A stretch of DNA of 64,000 nucleotides from Lachnospiraceae bacterium (GTDB taxonomy: Bacteria; Bacillota; Clostridia; Lachnospirales; Lachnospiraceae), in assembly GCA_017552985.1 (NCBI GenBank), contig JAFZNO010000093.1, positions 20,438 to 84,437 on the forward strand, written 5' to 3'. Below the pieces are notes generated by a model. It had not been told where the DNA came from and did no database searches. It was given only the letters and a program-made list of their open reading frames with translations. Of this stretch, positions 46,836-56,855 are shown one piece after another; within the stretch, counting starts at the first letter, position 1, and each line of letters starts with the position of its first letter. A program made the translations under genes and the position numbers.

Positions 46836-46875
46836 AAAGGCGCCAAGGTTACTTCTTCTAACCCTTGGCGCCTTT
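46836..46875 (-). promoter_or_regulatory. gltB leader hairpin 2
   Basis: AAAGGCGCCAAGG pairs with a matching CCTTGGCGCCTTT arm, loop GAAGAAG. Counterpart of 34248-34287. Confidence 0.75.
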
Positions 46876-46886
46876 GCCTATACATT

Positions 46887-46924
46887 ATAAAAAAAGCGTC
46901 TGGGAACGAACCGTTCTCAGACGC
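46887..46924 (-). terminator. gltB leader hairpin 1, terminator-like
   Basis: GCGTCTGAGAACG pairs with CGTTCCCAGACGC, then TTTTTTTAT. Counterpart of 34322-34357; it begins about 15 nt after the expected start of transcription. Confidence 0.75.
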
Positions 46925-46943
46925 CTTTGTCTTTATGTGTGAA

Positions 46944-46972
46944 ATAATACGCTTTTCGTCAGCGTTTGTCAA
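46944..46972 (-). promoter_or_regulatory. gltB promoter
   Basis: TTGACA, 17 nt, TATTAT on the minus strand, preceded by AAGGGA as at glnN. Confidence 0.85.
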
Positions 46973-46998
46973 TCCCTTTTTTACAGTTTTTGCATGCT

Positions 46999-49900
46999 TC
47001 AATCAAGTTCGTCGGGGCTTTCGTTATCCACGCTGATTTCTTGCAGTTCTTCGGACTGTTCGGAATCTTTTTGTTCCTGATCCGGTATTTCGAACACTTC
47101 TTCCGGCTTAGCCTCCTCAATGCCAGCTTCTACGGGAGTCTCTTCCGTGTTGTCTTCCGTAGTCTCTTCCGTATCGTTCTCAGGATTCTCTCCTACGCTG
47201 TCTTCCGTACCATTCTCAGGATTTTCTTCCGCGCCGTCTTCCGTACTGTTCTCAGGATTTTCTTCCGCGCCGTCTTCCTGCGCTTCTTCCGAACCATCCT
47301 CTGGATTCTCGTCCGTGCCGTCTTCCTGCGCTTCTTCCGAATCATCCTCTGGATTCTCGTCCGTGCCGTCTTCCTGCGCTTCTTCCGAACCATCCTCCGG
47401 ATTCTCTTCCGTCACGTCTTCCGCGTCAGTCACAGCCTTCAAACGAAATGCATTCCATTCCGGCTCGTAGGTTAATTCCATTTGCTCTCCACTGTCAGAG
47501 ATCACCCAAATTTCATTTTGTCCGGCTACTTCCGACTTTTGGGATACAATGGTAACACCTTCAATAGGCATTTGAAGCTGATCCGTCTGAACGTCCAGAT
47601 AACTAAACTGACCGCTTGCTTCGTCATACGTTACGAGGATCGGCTGGTCTGCACCCAAAGGGAAATAATAGAATTCGTACAGATCCTTTTCTTCGTCATA
47701 GTTGATTTGGAAATCATCGCTCTCTTCCGGCTGTCCGTCGTCGAATTCATTCGGCTGGAGTTCGCTTTCCACAGGCTTTTCTTCAGTCTGTTCGCTTACT
47801 TGCTCCTCTTCCAACGGATCTTGTTTTGGCAACGGCAGAACGGGCTTTCCGTTTTCATCCACGCTCAGATCAACTCGTTCACCCGTATCGCAATCAATCA
47901 CGTAGTATCCGGCAACCTTTCCTGCATTGTATATAAAGTATACCGTAATTCCCGTATTATGATCTACGTAACAAATGGGAGGAACGTAGGCCGATTGCAC
48001 CATCACTTGATTCTTAGTCGTTTTAGTGGATTCCTCTACCGGCTTTACCAGATCTCCGGTTTCACCCTTCGTATCAACCGTCTGTTTTTCACCGCTTAAG
48101 CCCGCCGTCAGCTTTCTGCCGCCCTTTGTCGTCGACAACGTCATTGCCCTAGTCGCCGCAACGTTCACGGTTGTCTTTGTCGCAGCTATGGAAGTGCCAT
48201 TTACCTGCATGGTGTAATTGTTATTATACAGCCAGCCATAAATCTGAAGCGCTGCCGTGCTGGTTGCACTCACTGCGTAATCCCCGCCAACCGTTCTTGG
48301 CGTAAAGGCAAAGTTAAGGTTCACCGTCGCGTCTCCAGGCAAGTACTGAAGCTTAGCAAGGGCTGCTCCCGAAGTAATATCATGGGTTTCGTACCAAGTG
48401 CGGTCATCCGTCTCCACGCCATTGATCGTGCGGACAATTACGGGCGTCGATTGATTTCCGTTTTCATCTATGTCTACCGTAGTTGTCGTGATGATCGTAT
48501 CCGTAGTCTTTGTCGTCGTATTGTAATCCACGAAGGTGATCCGTTCCACAATGCTCTGGACCGTCCTCACGGGGATGCCTCCGACGCCGCTTACCCCGTT
48601 GGCGCTGGTTCCGTCAGGTATGTAAGTAGCCGTTCCCTGCCCGTAAGTAAAGGCCGTGCCGGATTTGGAGATTGCGGTGGTACCGCTATTGCCCGTACCC
48701 AGTTTTACGGTCAAAGACTGCGATGCGTCAACTGCTTCATTTCCCGTCGTGATGGCTACGCCTTCCGGATACTCATAGGTGTCCGTAGTCGTCGTAATGG
48801 TTTCCGTATAGATCTTGCGTTCCACTTCCTGCTTATTTGCGGAGATGTCCAAGTAGATCAGGTAAGCTCCATAAGCATTCTCCACGGACCCCAATGCATA
48901 TTCCCCTGAATTCACGGGAATTTCATAATAGTATACTGCATTGTCTACCAGCGTCTGGCTCTTGATCCAAGAAAGGTCAAACATCAGCTCGTATCCCGCA
49001 TCCGATATGGTATCCGTAGCATTATACGTATACTTATATGGTTTGGAATCATCATTGGGATCCCCGTAAACCTTATAAATCTCACGAATCGTCCGGATGG
49101 GATTCTCTGTTTCCCCATAATTACGCTCAATTTCATACAGGGAGAAGAAACTATTATTCCTCACCGTTTGATTATTGACCGTAGTACTGTAATAGGAACC
49201 TGCAAAGAAGTTGATTTTACCTTTATCCTTCAAAGTAAAATCGATACTGTCCTGCGGAAGCTCATAGTTTAAGTATTCATCTCCATTCAGCACTGCCACC
49301 GGCGCCACAACCGTGTAATCCTTATTGATCACGGCATCCATGAAATGTAAGCCATAAATTCTTGGCGCAGCGCTGCCGTTCGGTGCCAAAACGTCTTCCA
49401 AATTGTCTCTTGCGTCTTCGTATTTCGTCAAGCCCAATTGTTCTATGGTCCGATAGGAAATACCATTTAAAGCAGTGCCAGCAGCTGCGGTTCCGTTATT
49501 ATAGGAATCTGCAATTCTCACAACACCGCCGGAATTAACGGTCCTGGTAAGCACCTGAAGCCTTGAACCGGAATAGGTGGTGTTTCCACCCAAGGATGCA
49601 CTTATGGACGACATCTTAAACCAGGAAACACGGATGTCTCCGTAAATATGCTGCATCGTTGCCCTAGCACCACTCACCACGTAACCCGTGTTCTCATTCA
49701 AAACGTTAAAAGGAGCCGTATTCTGTGCTTTCAGCGGAAAATACGTGGGGTTTCCGGAGGGCTTTGTCTCTACCGTCTTGACAACGTTTTGCATGGTGGT
49801 CGATTCCGATGCGTTCGCAAAGGTATCCGCCACTTCCTGCGTGTCAACGGTATGGCTAACGTCACTCACGTCCATTTCTAATACGATCACGCCTTCGGGC

Positions 49901-52476
49901 GATTCGTAACACGGCGTGAAAGTTAAAACACTGCTAGACGTATTAATTGACCATCCATTATTATATCTCAGATATCGAGTAGTCGTAAACACTGTGCCTG
50001 TTGTATAAGATAACGTAGCTCCAGCGCCGCTGGCAGTATAAGTCCAAACATTGTTCGAATCCTGAGTTGAGATTCCCACTGAGGTGTTAGTTGGATGCCT
50101 TAAATAATATCTATCGCCATTGTCATATGCAAATTTGTAACCAGAACCACTTGAAATAGCCATCCACACGGTTGGAGTTCCAGTGGTTGTAACACCATTA
50201 TTATTTCCATTGGCATTCAAGTAGTACGTACCGTTATTGTTACTATACGAAATAGTGTATCCTTCAAACGCAGCCTGCTTTGTTGTCCACCCGTTATCAT
50301 ATGCAAGGTACTGTCTATTATCATTACCATCGACACAATACCAGTTTCCATTATCATACGTCCACGTCGCAGGAGTGCCACTTATCGTCAATCCGCCATT
50401 GGCATATCCCAAATAATACAGCGTTCCGTTAACGTTCGCAGAAATTGTTCCAGACGCAGCATTTCCGCCAGAAAATCCCCAGCTTATTGCATTTTGCGCA
50501 TCTGAATTGATAATATTACCATTCTGGTCAAGCGAAAGGTAATGTCCACTGCCGTCCGTAATGAAATGCATTGTAATAAATTCCGGAACAAGGCTCCAGG
50601 AACCATTCTGATAAGTCAGGAAATATCTTAAATTACCGGAATCATAATAGATCTTCTTTTGATTCCCTTCCCCGTTTTCAATGGTCCATCCGGCATTTGT
50701 AGTACTTGTCGACAATGCCAGCGAATTGTTTGTATGAATCAGATAATAAACCTGTCCGTTTCGCACCGTAAACACGTATTGATTGCTTCCGGTCCCGCTC
50801 AGATACCACTTGGAAAGACCCGTCGTGGAGACAGAATTTCCAACCGCCGTGTTGGACGTTGCGGTAAGATAGTTGCTTCCATCAAAGATTCTGTAATAGG
50901 TTGCATGACTGGTAACCAGCCACGTACTTCCATCAAAATATAAATAGTAATCCGTGCCGCCCACGTTTGCGACCAATGCATCCTCCGCATTCTTGGTCCA
51001 GGTAACGCTACGATTGGTCGTAACCGCAGCCTTGATTCCGTCATTCGCTATTCCAAGATAATACCGCACACCATCAATAATGGTAAACAAATATCCGTCA
51101 CCATCAAAAGCCCATCTTCCATAATCCGTTTGGGAATTACCATTTGCGATTCCATTTGTCGCACTCGTACTGGCAACAAGATAGGTCTGTTGATCCTTGA
51201 TATAATAGGCAGTATAAAATTGATCATCATAAAGCATCGTTGTTACGGTCTTTGGATATCTGGCGCTTTCACCATACAGACAGATGTAATGGTAATACAC
51301 GTTTCCATCTGGCTGATCCGTCTTACTGTCCTGACCAAAGTTAAAGGATCCTCCTCTTGGGGAGTCATAGTAATAGTAATAGTAATTTTCATTATTTCCC
51401 CTGTTGGCATATACCGCTTGCGATCCCGTTGTAACCGTCGTAGTGGTTCCATTCACTTTGTCGATCGTGACGGTTTCAGCAGTAACGTAAGTCGGAGTCG
51501 TAGTGTAGTTCGAACCTGGATCAGCCGCATCAAAGATGTTAGCCAATCTTCCGTGCAGGCTATACATGTCAATACTTCCGCCCCAAGTATTTCCATCGTC
51601 TTCCTTGATGTAAGTAGTCTCCTGTCTTTCCTTTTCCGCGATCTCCACGTTCACTGCGTCAACCTGTCCGCGATAAGTTTCCGTCGCATATCCGACGGTG
51701 CCGTAATCAGACAGATTCGCCGTATATGCACTCGCGTCAACGGCGCCCGTTCCGCTCTTGATCTTCACGGTTCCGCCAACCACTGCCACGTTGCTCACGG
51801 GCCCGTTAACGTAACCGGCTGCCAGGCCGATCAGAGCCGTGCTAGTTTCCGTATTGACCGTAATGTTTTGGATCGTCAAATCCTTCAGCGCATCTGTTCC
51901 ACTGGCATAGGTGCCAGAACCGGTAAGAGGTCCCACCACTCCCATAAAGCCAATGATCTCAACGCCGGATACGTTCGTACCTTCCAGATACTTTACGTTC
52001 TGCGGAACGTCGAAAATTTTAGCTGCTTCGCTCGCGTCCTGCGTCGTCACGTTCGCCACGGTCAGGTTTGCAACGGTGTTTCCCTGTCCGTCGAGATAAC
52101 CGATGAACGGATACGTCTGCGTTCCGATGGGCGGCAAAACAAATCTCGTCATGTCCAGCACGTCGGAATACTTGTCAGAAATATAGAAATGGAACGGCGT
52201 AAAATCAGGCTCGCCCGTCTGATTGAATGCCCCAAGATACTGAAGCCATGCGAGATTGTACAGCTGTTCAGGCTTTGCGATCTCATATGGCTGTTCCGCC
52301 GAACCGTTGCCGGATTCAAAATAATTCGCCAGATAACTTACGCCGCCCGAAACGGAACCCATTTCAAGCTTCGTCGCGGTAAAATACCACGCCACGGAAG
52401 CGCCCACGAAAAGAAGAGCGACAAAAAGCGCTGCGATAAGGGCGATATATTGAGTTTTAGCACGAGTCTTTCTCAT
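46999..52476 (-). CDS. Large surface repeat protein with acidic tail
   Basis: 1825 residues. AAGGAAGGAG is 7 nt before the ATG. One membrane helix lies at 9-31, ending in ASVAWY, a SipW-like signal. Residues 55-85 hold AEQPYEIAKPEQLYNLAWLQ, a motif seen in bacterial surface proteins. The middle region (about 400-890) has many short Tyr/Gly/Asn-rich units with YYL strands, like sugar- or ricin-type beta repeats. Thr/Ser-rich domains follow. The C-terminus has acidic tandem repeats and no LPxTG motif. Probably a secreted or fibre-associated giant protein. Function unknown; adhesion or matrix is a guess. Confidence 0.8.
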   Translation of the reverse strand: MRKTRAKTQYIALIAALFVALLFVGASVAWYFTATKLEMGSVSGGVSYLANYFESGNGSAEQPYEIAKPEQLYNLAWLQYLGAFNQTGEPDFTPFHFYISDKYSDVLDMTRFVLPPIGTQTYPFIGYLDGQGNTVANLTVANVTTQDASEAAKIFDVPQNVKYLEGTNVSGVEIIGFMGVVGPLTGSGTYASGTDALKDLTIQNITVNTETSTALIGLAAGYVNGPVSNVAVVGGTVKIKSGTGAVDASAYTANLSDYGTVGYATETYRGQVDAVNVEIAEKERQETTYIKEDDGNTWGGSIDMYSLHGRLANIFDAADPGSNYTTTPTYVTAETVTIDKVNGTTTTVTTGSQAVYANRGNNENYYYYYYDSPRGGSFNFGQDSKTDQPDGNVYYHYICLYGESARYPKTVTTMLYDDQFYTAYYIKDQQTYLVASTSATNGIANGNSQTDYGRWAFDGDGYLFTIIDGVRYYLGIANDGIKAAVTTNRSVTWTKNAEDALVANVGGTDYYLYFDGSTWLVTSHATYYRIFDGSNYLTATSNTAVGNSVSTTGLSKWYLSGTGSNQYVFTVRNGQVYYLIHTNNSLALSTSTTNAGWTIENGEGNQKKIYYDSGNLRYFLTYQNGSWSLVPEFITMHFITDGSGHYLSLDQNGNIINSDAQNAISWGFSGGNAASGTISANVNGTLYYLGYANGGLTISGTPATWTYDNGNWYCVDGNDNRQYLAYDNGWTTKQAAFEGYTISYSNNNGTYYLNANGNNNGVTTTGTPTVWMAISSGSGYKFAYDNGDRYYLRHPTNTSVGISTQDSNNVWTYTASGAGATLSYTTGTVFTTTRYLRYNNGWSINTSSSVLTFTPCYESPEGVIVLEMDVSDVSHTVDTQEVADTFANASESTTMQNVVKTVETKPSGNPTYFPLKAQNTAPFNVLNENTGYVVSGARATMQHIYGDIRVSWFKMSSISASLGGNTTYSGSRLQVLTRTVNSGGVVRIADSYNNGTAAAGTALNGISYRTIEQLGLTKYEDARDNLEDVLAPNGSAAPRIYGLHFMDAVINKDYTVVAPVAVLNGDEYLNYELPQDSIDFTLKDKGKINFFAGSYYSTTVNNQTVRNNSFFSLYEIERNYGETENPIRTIREIYKVYGDPNDDSKPYKYTYNATDTISDAGYELMFDLSWIKSQTLVDNAVYYYEIPVNSGEYALGSVENAYGAYLIYLDISANKQEVERKIYTETITTTTDTYEYPEGVAITTGNEAVDASQSLTVKLGTGNSGTTAISKSGTAFTYGQGTATYIPDGTSANGVSGVGGIPVRTVQSIVERITFVDYNTTTKTTDTIITTTTVDIDENGNQSTPVIVRTINGVETDDRTWYETHDITSGAALAKLQYLPGDATVNLNFAFTPRTVGGDYAVSATSTAALQIYGWLYNNNYTMQVNGTSIAATKTTVNVAATRAMTLSTTKGGRKLTAGLSGEKQTVDTKGETGDLVKPVEESTKTTKNQVMVQSAYVPPICYVDHNTGITVYFIYNAGKVAGYYVIDCDTGERVDLSVDENGKPVLPLPKQDPLEEEQVSEQTEEKPVESELQPNEFDDGQPEESDDFQINYDEEKDLYEFYYFPLGADQPILVTYDEASGQFSYLDVQTDQLQMPIEGVTIVSQKSEVAGQNEIWVISDSGEQMELTYEPEWNAFRLKAVTDAEDVTEENPEDGSEEAQEDGTDENPEDDSEEAQEDGTDENPEDGSEEAQEDGAEENPENSTEDGAEENPENGTEDSVGENPENDTEETTEDNTEETPVEAGIEEAKPEEVFEIPDQEQKDSEQSEELQEISVDNESPDELD
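47155..47406 (-). repeat. Acidic tandem repeats in giant surface protein
   Basis: Three 48-bp units (ENPEDGSEEAQEDGTD type) followed by three 36-bp units (ENPENSTEDGAE type); 252 bp in all. Such tracts can slip and change in length between strains. Confidence 0.85.
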
Positions 52477-52497
52477 CGCTGCGCTCCTTCCTTAAGT

Positions 52498-53418
52498 CTA
52501 ATCCAAAACCGTGATCGTTACGTCCTGAAGATCATAGGTTATCGTATTTCCATCGGTGATGGTTCCTGCGAAGCCATCCGCCGCCGTCTCGCCAATCTTA
52601 AATCCGCCCTTTCCCCAAAGGGAATTCCGGATGTAATGGTAGACCAGATCCTCGTTATAATCTATCTTAAAATATATGTATGCCTTGTCATTCGTCATTT
52701 GTATCTGGCTGCTTGGAATCGTAAAGGAAATGCCCTTCTCCGTTCCTTCCATCTTCTTCCCGGTAACGTTAGCATTCTTTACGCCATTCACGGTTGTCAC
52801 CGTATAATCCACAAAGGACTTCGGCGTAAGACTTGCCGCATTGTTCTGGAAATACGTCAGTGCTCCCACGTAGATTTCCGTTGAATTTGCATTCTCGGGG
52901 ATCACGCTGGTGGGGATCACGGCGCAGCTTACTTGAATGACGTTGGAAATGTATCTTGCAATGCTCCCTTGCGCATCCAGGTAATCCGCCTGGCACGTAA
53001 CCGTCAGCTTCAGGTCCTTCCCCGACGGAATCCCGTAAACCGGCATCCTGACGTAAGCCGAAGTATACATATTATGGTCACCGCCAAAAATCGCATCATA
53101 GGTATTCAGAACCGCCTGCGACGTATTGGTATACACGTCAACGTGATCAATCTGCGTAATGGCATCCGTCCTCGGCCTGGCGACATACAGCACGTATGGC
53201 ATCGCGCCCATGTTTACGCCTGCCGAAGTCACTCCCTCGCCATTACTTTGATTCTCCGTGACGCGCACGTACCAGGTACGTGTTGCAGGAATCATTGCAA
53301 TGAAAACAAAAGACAATAGCAATGCATATGCCGGCAACCGGAATCGCCGCCACAAAGTCATTGCCTTTAACATGCGATCAGATATGGAGTTGTTATTGGA
53401 TTCTTCTGATCTGTTCAA
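52498..53418 (-). CDS. Membrane-anchored surface protein in SipW cluster
   Basis: 306 residues, starting at TTG with AGGGGAA 6 nt before. A cytoplasmic start of about 28 residues is followed by one helix (LPAYALLLSFVFIAMIPATR) and TWYVRVTEN, the SipW-like signal form. The rest is beta-rich with Asn/Thr-rich stretches. Only 21 bp before the giant protein gene, so they are probably made together. I do not recognise a named family. Confidence 0.7.
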   Translation of the reverse strand: MNRSEESNNNSISDRMLKAMTLWRRFRLPAYALLLSFVFIAMIPATRTWYVRVTENQSNGEGVTSAGVNMGAMPYVLYVARPRTDAITQIDHVDVYTNTSQAVLNTYDAIFGGDHNMYTSAYVRMPVYGIPSGKDLKLTVTCQADYLDAQGSIARYISNVIQVSCAVIPTSVIPENANSTEIYVGALTYFQNNAASLTPKSFVDYTVTTVNGVKNANVTGKKMEGTEKGISFTIPSSQIQMTNDKAYIYFKIDYNEDLVYHYIRNSLWGKGGFKIGETAADGFAGTITDGNTITYDLQDVTITVLD

Positions 53419-53508
53419 TATCCGTTCCCCTTAAATCCATTTTCAACAAGCTTTCAAAATTTACGTTCCACTTATAGTTTCCATATAAACGAAGGGACGC
53501 AGGTCATC

Positions 53509-54480
53509 CTACTCCTGCGTCACCCCCACAAAATTCACGTTTACGTTCAATCCCTTGGTATCCAGGTCAGATACTCCGATCAAAGCCTGCGCATCCGTTC
53601 CTTCCAGCCATACGTACATCCGTACCTGAAGACCCGTCGGCGTTGCCGTTCCAAGAGAGGTCTTTCCCGTTCCGGCAGAAAACGTATTCTCATCCGCACC
53701 CGCCACGGCCTGATAGGTACTAAGATTCGTCATGGTAAATGCTTCCACCGTGCTGGCATCCTTTACGTTCGAGTAACCCGTAACTGCGCCGGAGCTGTTT
53801 CCGGCTGTCGTCTCCGAGGTAGGCGCGTAAAAGATTTTCACGTCCCCAACTACGATCGCCACCCGGATGGCCTCATTCAGACTCTTTGCCGTGATGGCAT
53901 TGTCCTGATACGTTACCGTTATGGGATTCGTCGGATGTAAGTAAACGTCCATGCTCTGATTATTCGTATAGAGGACGTAATCCTCATAGAGATAAGCCAC
54001 TCTCTGACTGCTTCCCTCCAAGGAATTCAAATACGTTCCAACGTTATTTTCTTCCTTGACTGTCGTGGTTGACATCGTATTCCCTGCCGTCAGTTGGGTA
54101 TATCCCGTGGCTACCAACGAAACGTTTCCGTTATTTATCACGTTGCTGAACTGGCTGGCATACCACCAATTCGTACAATTCTTTGTCGAAGCGGGGTAAA
54201 GCGCCGCATTGCTTTGCCATTCATGTGACACCGCCACGTAATAATTCTTCTGGGCCGGCAACGTCGTTCCCCTTTCGATGAACAGGGATGCCGTCGTCGT
54301 ACTGGTGACCGTACTGGCTTGCTCTTCAACCTTCTCATTTTTTACAAACCATGCTTTCGTTACGTACGCGACCACTGCAGCGGTAAATATGATCAGTGCC
54401 AGCGCACATTCGAGCATTTGTAACGCGAGCATTTGCTTTTGCTTCTTTATCTGGTCTTTTTTGTTCGTATCACCCGGCAC
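53509..54480 (-). CDS. TasA/CalY-like surface protein
   Basis: 323 residues, starting at GTG with GGGAGG 8 nt before. A membrane signal at 20-43 ends VTKAWFVKNE, close to the TYAWF motif of SipW substrates. The mature part has ALYPASTKNCTNWW, similar in place to ATLSPASTDNLTDWY in the protein at 56856; both end with a predicted beta strand (VNVNFVGVTQE versus VTVKFAGVAN). Probably a fibre subunit. First gene of the 54.5-47.0 kb unit. Confidence 0.75.
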   Translation of the reverse strand: MPGDTNKKDQIKKQKQMLALQMLECALALIIFTAAVVAYVTKAWFVKNEKVEEQASTVTSTTTASLFIERGTTLPAQKNYYVAVSHEWQSNAALYPASTKNCTNWWYASQFSNVINNGNVSLVATGYTQLTAGNTMSTTTVKEENNVGTYLNSLEGSSQRVAYLYEDYVLYTNNQSMDVYLHPTNPITVTYQDNAITAKSLNEAIRVAIVVGDVKIFYAPTSETTAGNSSGAVTGYSNVKDASTVEAFTMTNLSTYQAVAGADENTFSAGTGKTSLGTATPTGLQVRMYVWLEGTDAQALIGVSDLDTKGLNVNVNFVGVTQE

Positions 54481-54566
54481 TTATCACACCTCCCTGCTTC
54501 TTTGGATTATGATGCTATAACCATTTTGAGTGGGGGTTTTCGCAATGGGTATAGTTATACATAAAT

Positions 54567-54612
54567 AATATCGGCAAGAATCCTCGAATTGTTTAGACTC
54601 TTGCCGATATTT
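54567..54612 (-). terminator. Terminator after yqeY
   Basis: AATATCGGCAAGA pairs with TCTTGCCGATATT around a 19-nt loop, then ATTTAT on the minus strand, 50 bases after the stop. Confidence 0.7.
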
Positions 54613-54660
54613 TATCGTTTTTCCATATTTTTACATCTTTGTCTCATAAATTGTCAGAAT

Positions 54661-55098
54661 CTATTTGCAAAACTCTGCAACCACCGCACCAATCTCTTTT
54701 CCGTCGGCCTTACCCTTCAATTCCGGCATTACGGCCTTCATGATCGCGCCCTTATTCTTCGTCGCAACCACGTCCGCAAATTTCTCCTGAAGGAATGCCT
54801 TGATCTGCTCAGCATCCATCATCTTCGGCGCAAACTCCTCAAATACGGCAAGTCTCGCCTGATATTCTGCCAAGAGCTCTGCTCTCTCCTTCGGGCAAGT
54901 CTCCACCTGCTCCTTCACGGCCTTCAGTTCCTTCAGAATCGCCTGATCTACCATCTCCTCAGGGATCGCCTCGCGGCAGCCCGCGTCAATGCCCGCCTTC
55001 TTCGCTGCGGAAACAAGCGTGGCAATGGAATCCTTTCTCGCCTTGTCGCGAGCCTTCATTGCCTCGATCATGGCACTTTGTAACGTTTCTAACTTCAT
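54661..55098 (-). CDS. yqeY: YqeY/GatB-tail domain protein
   Basis: 145 residues, the full YqeY length. It contains the helical GatB_Yqey domain: LVSAAKKAGIDAG, PEEMVDQAILKELK and GAIMKAVMPELKGKADGK. Related domains bind tRNA in amidotransferases, but the role of free YqeY is not settled. It sits between the NSS transporter and the surface genes without an evident functional link. Confidence 0.92.
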   Translation of the reverse strand: MKLETLQSAMIEAMKARDKARKDSIATLVSAAKKAGIDAGCREAIPEEMVDQAILKELKAVKEQVETCPKERAELLAEYQARLAVFEEFAPKMMDAEQIKAFLQEKFADVVATKNKGAIMKAVMPELKGKADGKEIGAVVAEFCK

Positions 55099-55258
55099 AA
55101 TGTCTCCCTACCTTTCCAACAATATTTCCATAAATTTATTTAATGCTTAGTATACCACTTTGCAGTCATGATTCGCAATAACCCGCAGGTAGAATCCCCG
55201 GGCTTCCGTCCATGGCATCTGTCCACGGGCTTCCGTTCCTGGCCTCTGCGTCCTAAGA

Positions 55259-56653
55259 TCAGATCACTCCAAGCGCCTTCAGCAAAAGAACCGCAAGTAG
55301 TACCGGCGCAACAAACTTGATCATGACGATGAAGAGACCTTTCCGTCCAAACTTTTCACCATTCTTTGTCACCTCGTTGATAATGACGTCAGGCTTTAAG
55401 ATCCAACCGATCAAAATACAGGTACCAATGGCCACAACAGGCATCATCAGGTTATTCGATACGTAATCCATGATGTCAAGAATCTGCGCGTCAACACCGT
55501 TTGGAAGCTTTACGTTGAAGAGCAATTTGTTATATCCCATGCAAACTATGATTCCAAGGATCAGCGCAATCACGCCCTCGCTCAGCACTGCCGTCTTACG
55601 CGTTACGTGGAACTGATCCATAAAGCTTGCCACGACTGCTTCCAGAATGGATACCGCGCTGGTCGTTGCCGCAAAAAGCACCATGGCAAAGAAGAGACAC
55701 CCTACGTATCCGCCAAAGGGTCCCATCTGCTGGAACACTCTCGGCAGCGATACAAACATCAGTCCCGGTCCTGCCTGCATGCCATCCTTGCCCATGAACA
55801 CAAACACCGCAGGGATGATCATTGCACCAGCAAGGAATGCAATGCCCGTGTCAAACACTTCGATCTGACCGATCGCCTTTGAGAGATTCGTGTCATCGCG
55901 CATGTAGGAACCATACGCGATCATAATGCCCATGGCCACGCTCAGGCTGTAAAAGAGCTGCCCCATGGCATCCATCATCGTTCCGGCAAAGCTCTTGAGC
56001 GAAAAGTCCGTGAAGTCCGGCACAAAGAGAATCTTTAAGCCTTCCATGCCCGTTCTCGTCACGCCGTCTGCATCCGTATAAGACAGCGTCAGCGAAAAGA
56101 TGGAAATGATGAGAATCAAAATGACCAACGCGGGCATCACGATCTTTGAGAACTTTTCAATTCCCTTATCCACGCCGCCAAGTACGATGATCATGGAAAG
56201 GAACAGGAATACGATGGTCATGCCGATGGGCGACGAACTGTCCGAAATGAACTCACCAAAGTATCCTTCCGCTGCCGTCTGCGCGCCGGATCCGGTCAGA
56301 AATGCCAGAAAATACTTTACGACCCAGCCGCCAATGACACAATAATACGGCATGATGATCATGGGCACCAGGCATGCCAGAATGCCAAGCGGCTTCCATC
56401 TCTTGCGAAGCTCTCCGTAGGCCGTCAAAGGGCTCTGCTTGGTCTTTCTTCCGATCGCCACCTCCGTGATCAAAAGAGTAAAGCCAAACGTCAGCGCCAG
56501 CACCAAATATACCACAAGGAACATGCCGCCCCCGTCTCTCGCCGCCAAATAGGGAAATCTCCAGATATTCCCCAGTCCTACGGCACTTCCTGCCGCCGCC
56601 AGTACAAATCCGATCGATCCAGTAAATGAATTCCGCTTTGTTTCGTTTTCCAT
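55259..56653 (-). CDS. Sodium-dependent (NSS/SNF) transporter
   Basis: 464 residues from the ATG at 56653, with AGGGGA 4 nt upstream. The first helix has GSAVGLGNIWRFPYLA, the sodium and substrate site of the NSS family. About 11 or 12 hydrophobic helices follow. MhsT- and TnaT-type members import amino acids with sodium; the substrate is not predictable here. A possible start 18 codons earlier lacks a ribosome site. Confidence 0.92.
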   Translation of the reverse strand: MENETKRNSFTGSIGFVLAAAGSAVGLGNIWRFPYLAARDGGGMFLVVYLVLALTFGFTLLITEVAIGRKTKQSPLTAYGELRKRWKPLGILACLVPMIIMPYYCVIGGWVVKYFLAFLTGSGAQTAAEGYFGEFISDSSSPIGMTIVFLFLSMIIVLGGVDKGIEKFSKIVMPALVILILIISIFSLTLSYTDADGVTRTGMEGLKILFVPDFTDFSLKSFAGTMMDAMGQLFYSLSVAMGIMIAYGSYMRDDTNLSKAIGQIEVFDTGIAFLAGAMIIPAVFVFMGKDGMQAGPGLMFVSLPRVFQQMGPFGGYVGCLFFAMVLFAATTSAVSILEAVVASFMDQFHVTRKTAVLSEGVIALILGIIVCMGYNKLLFNVKLPNGVDAQILDIMDYVSNNLMMPVVAIGTCILIGWILKPDVIINEVTKNGEKFGRKGLFIVMIKFVAPVLLAVLLLKALGVI

Positions 56654-56773
56654 GTCGTCCCCTAACCATTTTTGCATTATTATGCCCCAACGCTTTACGT
56701 TGATCACACTATATAAAATAACACTTTTTCATGTTTTTTTCAAACCTTTCTAATGCCTATCGACACTTTTTCC

Positions 56774-56805
56774 CAAAAGAAAAGCCCTCGTCGAAGCGAG
56801 GGCTT
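56774..56805 (-). terminator. Terminator after CalY-like gene 2
   Basis: AAGCCCTCG and CGAGGGCTT arms with loop CTTCGA region and TTTTCTTTT on the minus strand. Confidence 0.85.
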
Positions 56806-56855
56806 AATAATCGTTCAAATTAAGTAATCACGTGATGATAAAATACGAAAACAAA

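Noticed and set aside
51130-52884. 584-codon plus-strand frame opposite the giant surface protein
   Set aside because: It runs antisense across two genes with good starts and signals, has no ribosome site, and reads as low-complexity basic peptide with no family likeness.
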